Positions 55,266-64,000 of a stretch of 64,000 nucleotides of DNA are shown here, piece by piece. Every line of letters begins with the position of its first letter. The stretch's first letter is position 1. Both the position numbers and the translations under genes were made by a program. The stretch covers positions 496,001 through 560,000 of the forward strand of contig CAWUHX010000028.1 in the NCBI GenBank assembly GCA_963922205.1, given 5' to 3'. Origin of the DNA: Romanomermis culicivorax. Its lineage: Eukaryota > Nematoda > Enoplea > Mermithida > Mermithidae. The notes under the pieces are model-generated. The model searched no databases. It had not been told where the DNA came from and saw only the letters and a program-made list of their open reading frames with translations.

Positions 55266-55786
55266 GTGAGTTGCGCTATTTAAAATGTCATTGCATATCA
55301 TAGCTAGAATTTTTGTACTTGTAAATAGGGGTCGAAGTGTCTTGACAATTGACATGGCTACAGCTGTCCATTAGTTTTCCACCACATGTTACCCACGGCG
55401 AACGTCTCCGGATTTTTTAAACAAGGAAATAGAAAAATGCATACTTTTGAGTCGGAGAAAATTAGCTTGTACCAAAAATGTTTTTGAAAATGAACTGATT
55501 TTTTCCAACGTTCTAGCCTTTTTTACTTACTTTTTGTGACGTTGAAGATCAATCGAACGTTTCAAGTTCATTTTCTGTCTTTTCAATCATAAATTTAGAT
55601 TTTTTTTCTTTTCAAAACCCTCGCTCCCTATGGGACTCTTACCCACTCTATCGAATCCTATTACCTTGAGACATGTTACAAGTATAAGAATTCTGTTTTT
55701 GAGAATTCCCATAAATGTTACAGCAGGTGAAAAAATTTTCACTTTATTATTTTTTCATCTTCCAGTAAGTCAGTGATTGATTCGTC

Positions 55787-55950
55787 GACAGCGGACAACC
55801 CCATAGGGAAGGGTATGAGGGGGCTTTATCCCTACTAAAGTCCTAAAAATTGATCACTGGGTCCATTTAGCTTCACTACCCCCACAAATTTTCAACTTAC
55901 CCCCTACCTGAAAAATCTGACCTTAGAGACCTCTGGTCGACAGTAATAAC
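55787..55950. repeat. Repeat family D, copy 1
   Basis: Shared words with the 60.7 and 62.1 kb copies: CCATAGGGA(A/G)GGGTATG, TTGATCACTGG, ACCCCCACAAATTTTCAACTT and CCTTAGAGACCTCTG. It is non-coding, about 165 bases. Confidence 0.75.
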
Positions 55951-56307
55951 TGCGCCTCCTCTTCCATTCCATGTTGTAAGTTTTATATTAAAATCAGTTT
56001 TTTGATTCGAAAAATAGTATTCATACTAAAGAGAACCAATACATGTCTGGGTGTGGATCAGCAGTTTTTTGTACGAACATCTTTGTTCATGTAAAAAGAT
56101 CGACAAAAAATCTTTGTACGAAGAAACTTTTTTTGATAACATTAAAAAGTCACAGATTTGCGTGTATTTTTGCTTAAAACTTTTTCCAGGTAGCACTTGA
56201 GTTTATGTCCTTCATAGCAAAAAAGCACATGATAATGGAAAATGCAGCTTCTGTTCTCTTATCACTTTTCTACGGCGCGTATTCCCAAAAAAATGTGTAT
56301 GTTCTGC

Positions 56308-56735
56308 CCTACATGTAACGGAGCCCCGAGGTCTGGGGGAGGGGGGTTGGGCGACTTTTTTGCGGCCGGGGGTCAGTAATTCCCAAAATTTTGGGGGGAG
56401 TCAAGGAAAAAAAATTCGATTTTTCACGAAAAAAGTCCGAAAAATAGTTTTAAAAAAATAGTAATTTTTCCCTAAAAAGACCGAAAGAATGTATCCATGG
56501 CGCGAAGCGCCAAGAAAATTGACATTTTCTATTTTTCGTTCAAAAATTGATCAAAAAATTGACATTTTTCAGTATTTTTCCGACCAAAAGTATGGGGGTC
56601 CCCACGGCTACCATATGGCTAGCCATTGGATTGGAAAATCCTTTGGGGGGAGCGGTCGCCCAATGGCTAGCCGTATGGTCGACGATTTCTGGGGGTGGGG
56701 GTTCCCATAGCACTCCCCCCCCAATCACATGTATG
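56308..56735 (+). mobile_element. MITE with CATACATGT ends (family E), copy 2
   Basis: It begins near CTACATGTAACGGAGCCCCGA and ends CCAATCACATGTATG, with terminal inverted repeats. The interior has GGCGCGAAGCGCC, GGCTACCATATGGCTAGCCA and GGTCGACGATTTCTGGGGG. It lies in SSBP intron 2. Confidence 0.78.
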
Positions 56736-57389
56736 TGTTCTGCTCTAACATTATAAATTGCCTGACAATCAATTTTTACAATGAGTTATTCAAGAAAAAT
56801 AAGGTTCAAATTTTCTATTCAGAAACATGTTTTCATTTACAAATTCAAAAATATACTCACTTTCGTAAGCTTAAAAAACTGCAAATCAAAAGTTTCATTT
56901 CTGAAAATTACTCCCACGATACTTTTCTACTCAATTCAAAATCGGGTTTCTGTTTAACGCATAGTTTCAAAGAAATTTGAAAAATTTATATTTTGGCCTT
57001 ATTAAATGCATAAAAATTCATCTTTCTCATGTCGAATTCTTGGAATTTTTTCCGCGAAAAGCCCGATTTGTGGAAAACAGTAGATGAACCAATCCAAAGA
57101 GTCAATAGAAAGAACAAATTCAGGTGTTTTCCGATTTTAGAGGATGGTAAAGCGAAATCGACAAAATTCTTTCTGTGCTTGGTACAAAAATCTCAAAAAA
57201 ATTTTTGTACGGAGCCAGAAATGTTTGTTTCGTACAAAAAAAAACATTTTGGATCAGCCGGACTTTTTATGGGTTACATCGTTTACGAAAAATTTTGGGA
57301 GGGGATTATTGAAGAGAAAAGAAATCCTGATTTTTCTCTTAAGTAGTCCCAAAAATGGTTTAAACAATCGTTGTACGCCATGAAAAACG

Positions 57390-57635
57390 TATTTATGTCG
57401 CGAAGTGCCGAAAATATTGAGATTTGTGACCATTTTTTTGTTCAATAATGACCATTTATTACCAAAAAATATATATTTTTCAGCTATTTTCCATAGCAAA
57501 AGATGGCGTTCCTAGCCAAAAGTTGACCACATATGATTGGAAAATCTGAGGCTTACTATACGGTTAGCCATATGACCGGCGACTTCTGGGATTTCTGGTG
57601 GTATAGTTCCTATGACACTCCTTCATTCACTTGTA
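57390..57635 (+). mobile_element. MITE family E, copy 3 (partial, just before SSBP exon 3)
   Basis: It contains GTCGCGAAGTGCCG, ATTGGAAAATC, GGTTAGCCATATGACCGG and CGACTTCTGGGATTTC, and ends TTCACTTGTAG. The left end is missing. It stops about 90 bases before exon 3. Confidence 0.7.
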
Positions 57636-57726
57636 GTTTTTTAGTTTTTTTCAAAGCATGAGCGTACTTGAGCTTCATGTTGAGATCTGAGTATTTGGTT
57701 ATATTAATAATTTGAACCATTTTCAG

Positions 57727-57811
57727 CGTGTTCTGGGATCTATATTGCGCAGCACCGGAGAGGAGAGACACCAGCGGGCATTCACCAGAGGCCAAAATTT
57801 TTCAAGACTTT
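57727..57811 (+). CDS. SSBP: SSBP/SSDP gene, coding exon 3
   Basis: After ATTTTCAG the exon completes the cysteine of SWWC and reads [20 protein letters not shown] then [21 protein letters not shown] is a family signature. The donor GTGAGT at 57812 is phase 0. The residues after the signature differ more from other animals than those of exon 2. The intron before it is 2,461 bases and holds MITE copies. Confidence 0.95.
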
Positions 57812-57867
57812 GTGAGTAAATTTGAATTCGAATAGATTTTCAGTCACTTACATTTTTATATTTTCAG

Positions 57868-57897
57868 ACTTGCGTTGCTAATGGAATGCACGGTCCG
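57868..57897 (+). CDS. SSBP: SSBP/SSDP gene, coding exon 4 (30 bases)
   Basis: A micro-exon TCVANGMHGP lies between ATATTTTCAG and GTAAGAAT and keeps the frame. The family normally turns here to the proline-glycine-methionine-rich region, and GMHGP fits the start of such a region only weakly. I saw no further exon up to 64000, so the rest lies beyond the window or is too diverged to see. Confidence 0.6.
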
Positions 57898-58266
57898 GTA
57901 AGAATTTGTTTCACAGAATGTGCCTGTTAAGTACTCAAATACACTATAGTTTTTATTCTGATAACCTTTAAATGAAAGTGCCGGATTCTTATAATTTCTC
58001 ATTTGTTTCGTGTCCTGCAAAACAGTCCATTACAATTTCTCTAACGTTGACTGTGTTAAAAATTGCGCAATCCATTGAAGCTGAAGTATGATGGTCTGAC
58101 TCGACTTTGGGATAATATGATTTGTAAGATTTACCAAAAAGTAGAATGGAAATAGTAAAAACGAAAATTGATCATTCAAAGAAAATTTCGTGATATACGA
58201 TAATTTACACGCTTGTCTCGAATTCACAAGAGTCTTTGTGATTATAATATAGACGTTCATGTTTGT
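57898..58266. other. SSBP intron 4, no exon seen
   Basis: AT-rich intronic sequence after the GTAAGA donor. I find no proline-rich exon of the SSBP type. Confidence 0.4.
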
Positions 58267-58308
58267 CGTATGCCCAAATCCACGTGGCCGGCGCCTTAGA
58301 AATATAAC

Positions 58309-58381
58309 GCTCGGTGTGACGCTCGAACTCCGGACCTTCTGAGTTCAAGGCAGACGCGCTATCCAACTGCGCTAACCGAGC
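58309..58381 (-). other. tRNA-like part of SINE unit 1 (73 bases)
   Basis: The acceptor arms GCTCGGT and ACCGAGC pair fully, the D arm GCGC pairs with GCGC, and the anticodon arm is TCTGC-CTTGAAC-TCAGA with one mismatch. The anticodon would read TGA, but there is no long serine-type variable arm. This and its SINE context argue against a working tRNA gene. Confidence 0.7.
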
Positions 58382-58547
58382 CACGTTGATGATTCCGAAG
58401 TTGTGGTGGTGAGTGTGGGGCACGCCGCGTCTGAACAGCCGGACGCACCACCACAACACCCCTCCCCCTTCTAGGAGGAAGTGCCTTTGGTACGGTCACC
58501 AATGACGTATGCCCAAATCCACGTCGCGTCCGCGTCAGAAAAATAAC

Positions 58548-58607
58548 GCTAGGTGAGGGGCTCGAATCCCCGACCTTCTGCGTACAAGGCAGACGCGCTA
58601 ACCGAGC
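58548..58607 (-). other. tRNA-like part of SINE unit 2 (60 bases, D-loop deleted)
   Basis: The anticodon arm TCTGC-CTTGTAC-GCAGA pairs perfectly and gives anticodon TGT (threonine type). The D-loop is missing and the acceptor stem has a mismatch (GCTCGGT against ACCTAGC). It is a decayed SINE head, and the family may derive from a threonine tRNA. Confidence 0.65.
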
Positions 58608-58694
58608 CACGTGGATGATTCGGAAATTGTAGTTGTAATGATGGTGAGTGCGGGGCACGCCGCGTAATGAACAGCCAGACACACCACTACAACA

Positions 58695-59946
58695 TGTTTT
58701 TCGACGAAGAATATTGGAATTTATGGGTTTGTTGGACATTATCTTGATAGAAAGCTGTTTCTCCAGGAGAATTTGTTTATACAGTTCGTCGATTTTGATC
58801 TGAGCCATTTCCTTCGAATAAAAGATTTCCTCTGTTCATTCCTGCTGATGCACAGTGCACACGTAAGCGCTATAAGCGAAATTTGGAAATATCTCGTAGT
58901 TTTGAGTTTTATTTTTCATTCACTCTATTGAGAATATTTATCGTTGATATGTTCTCGGTGAATCTGAATCATCTCGAGATTTGCATTTTGAGCAGCATGG
59001 CACGTTTATTAGCGCATTTCCCATTAGCACAGCCGCTAACATTCCTTAATTTGTATTGCTTTTCTTAGCTCGACTTAAATTTTTATATGGGCTCAAATTA
59101 TGGTTTTGTAGCGCATTATATCATTTGGATGGAACTCCTGTATTCTATGCTCTAATTTTGTCCGGACCCACAGCGATGCTGATCAATACCAGAAATTCTA
59201 GTATATTGAAAAATCCAAATGTTTGATTGGTTTGGTTGCCTGATTTTTGGTTTTTTGCGCTACTTTCCAACTCAAAATTCATGCGATGTTTGTTATTTTG
59301 GTCGAATTTGACAATGATGATTGACTTCTAGCTGGTTGAAGACATCAGCATGTTGTCGAGGTCTGACCCATATCCTTGCTCTATTCCGAGTAATTTCTTC
59401 GCGTTTTTTCCTGGATATTCGTTGTCTTCATGATAGAACCTCGGTCGTTGCTCATAATTTGCATTAATATCTTTCTTACAAATCTATACATTAAGCTGCA
59501 GTCTGATATCATTTTGATCTCCAGTTTTGACTTTCGACGTTCCTGTAACATAAAAATTGATTCAGTCGAGGAAACACCGTTAAAATATTCCTGATGCTAA
59601 CGAGTGAAACTGGTTTTATACTTTTAATATTTTTCGTTTCCATGTGGAAATTGTTGTACCTACTTTTCAAAGTCTGCATAGTCTGTAAATATATGAGCGG
59701 CAAGTCTTAAAAAAATTTCCACTGTACTTGAATTGTTTCAACAATTTGCTGCTATTGCATTGCACACATATAACGAAGCTCCGTGGTTTGGGGGATCATG
59801 GGAATTTTTATGAGCCAGGCCATATATAGGTTGCCCAAAATAGTCATTTAAGGAAAAAAGGTTCGAAATATTTGCTTCTTAAGTCGGGAAAAGTGGTGCA
59901 AAAGTAGTTTTTTATCTAGAAATTCGTTGAAATTCGTATTTAAGGC
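58695..59946. other. No supported gene
   Basis: AT-rich, presumably intronic or intergenic. A family E start-like word (ACATATAACGAAGCTCCGTGG) at 59767 suggests a truncated MITE. Nothing else is recognised. Confidence 0.4.
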
Positions 59947-60288
59947 CATACATGTGTGCCCCGATGATCTGGGGGGTCGCCGATCCCACAAAATTTTAGG
60001 GGAGGGGTTGAAACAAAAGTAATTGAACGGTTCAAAAAATAGTAATCATCTCAAAGAACGTGTTCATGGCGCAAAGCGCCGAGAAAATTGACATTTTTGT
60101 CTGCTTTTTTGTTCGAAAATTGGCGTTTTCGTGAAAGAAATTGGCATTTTTCGTTATTTTGCTTACCTCTTTGTCCTTTCTATTTTTTCGTATTTTCCAA
60201 TCTTGTTGGGGAGGGGATCGCCCAAAGCCATGTGGTCGACGACTTCAGGGAAGGGCGTTCCTATGGCACTCCCCTAATTACATGTATG
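59947..60288 (+). mobile_element. MITE family E, copy 4 (complete)
   Basis: It begins CATACATGTGTGCCCCGATG and ends CCCCTAATTACATGTATG, a clear terminal inverted repeat, 342 bases. The interior has GGCGCAAAGCGCCGAGAAAA and GTGGTCGACGACTTCAGGG. This is the best copy for defining the family borders. Confidence 0.8.
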
Positions 60289-60695
60289 AATTTATCTCAT
60301 ATAAAATTGACACGATGCTACACGCTTTTTTGACAAGTAGAAAAAATCAGCAAATCAGCATCAAACTGTTGAATATACCAGCATTACTTCTCGTCAGACC
60401 CCATATCGGTTGGGAGGCCAAAAAATGCGCTTTTTCCATAATTTCTCGAGTTGAAGGGGTAATCGGAGGTCGGTGATATCAAAATTTGGGTACCTACTTT
60501 GTCCAATCGACGTGGGAATCACCCTGATCCTCTTTAGATATGTTTTTGTGTACCGCTTAGAAAATGAAAATTATATGATATTTTTGAAGTAATAGGGCCT
60601 GGCTACACCCTATTTTTCAAATTTTTGTACTGTTAGCAAGTCATTCAATCAAATTTATCCTCGCATAAACTATGTGTCCAAGCATTGGGAAACAG

Positions 60696-60880
60696 ACTGC
60701 CGCATAGGGAGGGGTATGTGGGGGTATTACCCCTAGCTAAATTCGTAGAAATTGATCACTGGTTGCCTAATTTTGAGACGAAATGATGTGTTTAGTGGGC
60801 ATTCAGCTAACTACCGAGGCAAATTTTCAACTTTACCCACCTTAGAAATCGGACCTTGGGGACTTCTGTTGGTAATTATA
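60696..60880. repeat. Repeat family D, copy 2
   Basis: CGCATAGGGAGGGGTATGTGG, TTGATCACTGG, AATTTTGAGACGAAATGA, CAAATTTTCAACTTTACCC and GGACCTTGGGGACTTCTG match the other two copies. Confidence 0.75.
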
Positions 60881-62116
60881 ATGGAGAATGTCCTTTCCGA
60901 AAAGTGCTTTGGACTCAACGTTTTTTCCGTACCGGTCGATCCTTACCGTACGGAATTCACGGAATTTGAATGAAATAATTTCCGTTCCACTCCGGTTTTC
61001 GTAATAAAATCTCATAAAAAATCCGTACCGTACTTGAAATTTTATAAAAAATTTTCGTACGAGCCGAAAAAATCCTTCTGATACCTGAAAAAGCACCGAT
61101 TGGAATCAGGGTTTTTCCGTACAACAATAGTTCAAAGTATACATCTTAAAAGTACGACCATAGTTGCTCACTCTAAAATTAAAAAATTTACTTACTTTTA
61201 TCAGAAAAACGGTTAAACGTTAATTTTCTTGAACTTCATTCATATCGCGTCAGTTCTAAACTTTTGCAACTGTTCATGAGTTTTGAAGGAAAATAATGAA
61301 AAATCTGGTAAGACTACCGATAAATTTTCATTTCAAGGCTCCTAAAACGTCGGAAAATACATTTTTCAGCTTATTCTTCTGCAATCACTTGGTTATCGAT
61401 CGTAATCACTGCTTTTGAGCATAGAATCACAATGCATCAAAAGAGTGTTTTCAGATGAATGAAACCACGAGACTGAAGGTTGCAAAAAATTCAGCGGCAG
61501 ACATTCCATGTAGTCGAAGATCGTTTATGCCGGCGCATAGCGTTGAAAAATTTTCTAAATTTCAATATGTGGAATGCAGGAGAATGAATATTTTTTCAAC
61601 ATTTATTTAATACAAAAATTAGGCACGCAGCCGAGCAGAAATAACATCTGTCATTTTTTTGCGCTGATGATGTTCGAATCGTATTCCTAATGGGAAGTTT
61701 ATGTTCCTAACACACCAAAATACTGCAAAAAGATTTTCAGAGAATAATCAAGAAAAATCTTGATTTTTTTCATTGCATCAAGAAACAATACAAGATCAAA
61801 CTTTAATCTAAGATGTGTTTGATGTTTAAACGCTATGAGCAGAAGATTTTCCAGAATTACAATACAAATCATTTAAAATTCGCCCAGAAGATTTTCAGGA
61901 TTTTTCGTTTTAAAACGCATGAAAATGAATTTCTAGACAGGAAATGACAGAAATGCAATAACTCAAAAGGGTCACTAGGCTCTTAGTTGCACTGAAAACT
62001 GAGCGAAAGTTTCCATGCCAGCCGAAAAAAATCCGTCAGTTACGGAATAACACAGATTGAAATCATTCTTTAAAAATAGAGTATGCTTAAGATGAAGTAC
62101 TCAGTAGGGAACATAG
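60881..62116. other. No supported gene
   Basis: AT-rich sequence with repeated short words (TTCCGTAC, CCGTACGG, AAAATTTTC). A GCCGGCGCATAGCGTTG word at 61530 is a weak member of the GCGC hairpin set. Confidence 0.4.
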
Positions 62117-62297
62117 CAGAAGTCCCCATGGTCAGAATTTAAGTTGGGGTAAAATTGAAAATTTGTGGGGGTAGTGTGGCTAAATGTTCACTAAACACGT
62201 CATTTTGTCTCAGAATTATTCAGCCAGTGATCGATTTTAACGACTCTAGGTAGGGGTAATACCTCCCTCGTACCCCTCCCCATCGGGCACTCTGGAA
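62117..62297. repeat. Repeat family D, copy 3 (reverse orientation)
   Basis: Reverse complement of copies 1 and 2: AGAAGTCCCCATGGTCAG, AAATTTGTGGGGGTAGTG, CCAGTGATCGA and GTACCCCTCCCCATCGGGC. Confidence 0.75.
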
Positions 62298-64000
62298 CAT
62301 AGGTAGAAGGCACCGTGTCAACTACTACTCATGTCAATGTCTCAAATCTAAAATTTTTATCGATCATGATCTAATTTGTTGTATCATGTTAGAAAATGCC
62401 ATGGATTTTTTAAAATGTATTTAGTTTCACAATTAACCCTCTATGGAGCTATTACTAGCTATTGTTATGAGCGTGGCGTGTATCTTTAAAACAATTTGAA
62501 CTTAATCAGAAGATTCTTCAACGTTTTCTCCATGTTTTGTCGAATTCTATCGCAATGGTTTATCGAAAATTACCCCAAGTAACCTCGTTTGGCGCCAGTT
62601 GAACCGTATAATTGAACTTAAACTGAATTTAAATTAAGTCTAGTTTCCGAAGTCATTGATTGGACATTCCAGTTTCAAAAAATTCTGTAGGAACTTACGT
62701 CGCTATAATGATAAGATCACCTTATTTATTGTTTCTGTTAATATCCCAACAGTGTGTATAAGAGAAATATCAGTGAATTCTGCGGCTCATTTTCTCTACT
62801 CACTCTTTTCTATTCTTTTCAATATTTTGTCTCAAAAATGCAGCTGATTCCCGCAATATCGTCGGTCCCGCTCGTCGTTTTTACTTTTATTTTTTGTTAG
62901 CTTATTATAAAATTTTTATTCTTCAGGATTAATACGTCATTTCTCTCGACGACCAAGCTCATATTATACACAGTTGTGTATACTATACGTGCGTGTTGCT
63001 TCATCGATTAATAATTATTATAAGCCAGATTATAATGCTAAAATCTATGGAAAACTATAAGTTCCCCTCCTCTCCGCACTATTTCCTAACCACCTTTTTA
63101 ACCATTAAGCAAAGGAAAGAGCGTCAAAGAGAAAGCTAGCCATAAGATATGTGTATGGTGTGTGTGTACAATAGGGTAGCTTTCTCTTCGCTACCACCAA
63201 AAGCATGAAAACCAGTGCTTGCTTTTTCAGCTAGCTAACCGACGTCACACAGAGAATACGATGAAAAATTTTCAAGAAGTCCCTCCCTTTATCCATGAAT
63301 GTATGGGTACCTACCTAAGCCTCCCTTTCCCCTCTTCGCCCCTTTTCGGTTTCTACCCACACACAGCTATAATACTATACGTCTTTTGCAAAAGCTGACC
63401 GTGTCGCTAGAACGAAGAACACGTTCTCGCTTTAGCAATGTTAGCTAAAATTTTCATCCGCCAAGCTAAAGGTCGATCCATGTTGGTACAATAATGCATA
63501 ACGATAATAATGAACGAAATAATAACTGAAGAAAATATATTGCTGCTGTTACTGCAGTCGGGTGCAATGGTGCTACTGAGCTTTTTCTTGGCGGTGTAGG
63601 AGCAGGGCAGGCTCTTCCCCGGCTTTTTTAATAGTTTTGAAAATCGATTAGCGAAAAAGTTTAGCAGGTACTATTTGCTTGCTACTACTGTCACTAGTCG
63701 AGGGCAGCCGCCAGTCTCGCCTTATATAATATGCAAATTTTTAACGGATGGAGTGATGACTATAGAATATTAATATACAACGCAACTCGTACATAGGAGG
63801 AACTTTTTTTACGTACGTGTACCCATATGATTTTCGATTTCAAAAGTTAAACGTGTGGCAAAGCAGACATAAAAAAGCCGGATAAGAAAAACAAATGACG
63901 AGTCGTTGATATAATGAACTAAAATAAAAGAAAAAACAAAAAGGTCAGAAATCGTGATCGACGAAATTATAAGAAGTGGCAAAAAGGAAACTGCAAAAAC
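62298..64000. other. No supported gene up to window end
   Basis: Short ORFs only. A run of CTAGC/GCTAG words (63130-63470) with purine-pyrimidine imbalance is seen, but no repeat unit or exon could be defined. Confidence 0.4.

Larger units (their letters stand above)
58267..58694 (-). mobile_element. tRNA-derived SINE, tandem dimer
   Basis: Two head-to-tail units of about 240 and 190 bases share CGTATGCCCAAATCCACGT at their starts (58267 and 58507, plus strand) and ACACCAC(T/C)ACAACA at their ends. Each contains a tRNA-like core on the minus strand with A-box GGCTCGGTTAGCGC and B-box-like GTTCGAGC or ATTCGAGCC. The second unit has lost about 13 bases of the D-loop. Confidence 0.8.

Noticed and set aside
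58309-58607. Two tRNA genes (serine or threonine anticodon).
   Set aside because: They are embedded in a tandem SINE unit, with a missing D-loop in one and a mismatch in the anticodon stem of the other. They are not functional tRNA genes.

Overview
Kind of organism. The window looks like repeat-rich, AT-rich nuclear DNA of an invertebrate animal. The one clear host gene is a spliced gene of the SSBP/SSDP family (LisH/LUFS-type partner of LDB1/Chip), with introns of 56 to about 3,850 bases and GT-AG borders. Almost everything else is mobile or repetitive. I cannot name the species from sequence alone.

Layout. 1-7.4 kb: a decayed minus-strand gene with the ordered motifs of a UPF1-like superfamily 1 helicase, plus unrecognised exons. 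7.7-10.6 kb: a decayed plus-strand gene resembling MULE-type transposases, transcribed away from the helicase. A 10-base word recurs through both genes on their coding strands. 10.7-13.2 kb: a MITE, an antisense LTR-gag chimera and a three-copy repeat. 13.2-26.9 kb: a 13.7-kb Ty3/gypsy retrotransposon (element 1) with about 96% identical LTRs (hand comparison), gag, protease, RT, RNase H and integrase. Its long third ORF (ORF3) begins with a DEDDy-type 3'-5' exonuclease, continues with an unrecognised conserved region, and ends in an RGG-rich tail. 26.9-27.3 kb: an LTR of a second subfamily abuts its 3' LTR. 30.4-38.8 kb: a more decayed relative (element 2) without LTRs or gag, which still carries pol and ORF3 in the same order. 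38.8-51 kb: no convincing gene, but MITEs, minisatellites, a large inverted repeat and poly-C/poly-G elements. 51.2-57.9 kb: the first four coding exons of the SSBP gene, with a 2-kb hAT-like element (perfect 8-bp target duplication) in intron 1. 58-64 kb: a tandem tRNA-derived SINE and more MITEs; the rest of the SSBP gene presumably lies beyond the window.

How it fits together. The most interesting unit is the retrotransposon. Aligning the two elements shows a splice acceptor, an ORF3 exon 1, a phase-1 intron and the exonuclease exon at matching places. The LTR also carries a conserved donor-like site. This suggests ORF3 is made from a spliced subgenomic RNA, as retroviral accessory genes are. 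Both copies are broken by stops and frameshifts, so they are dead or nearly dead representatives of a family that may be active elsewhere in the genome.
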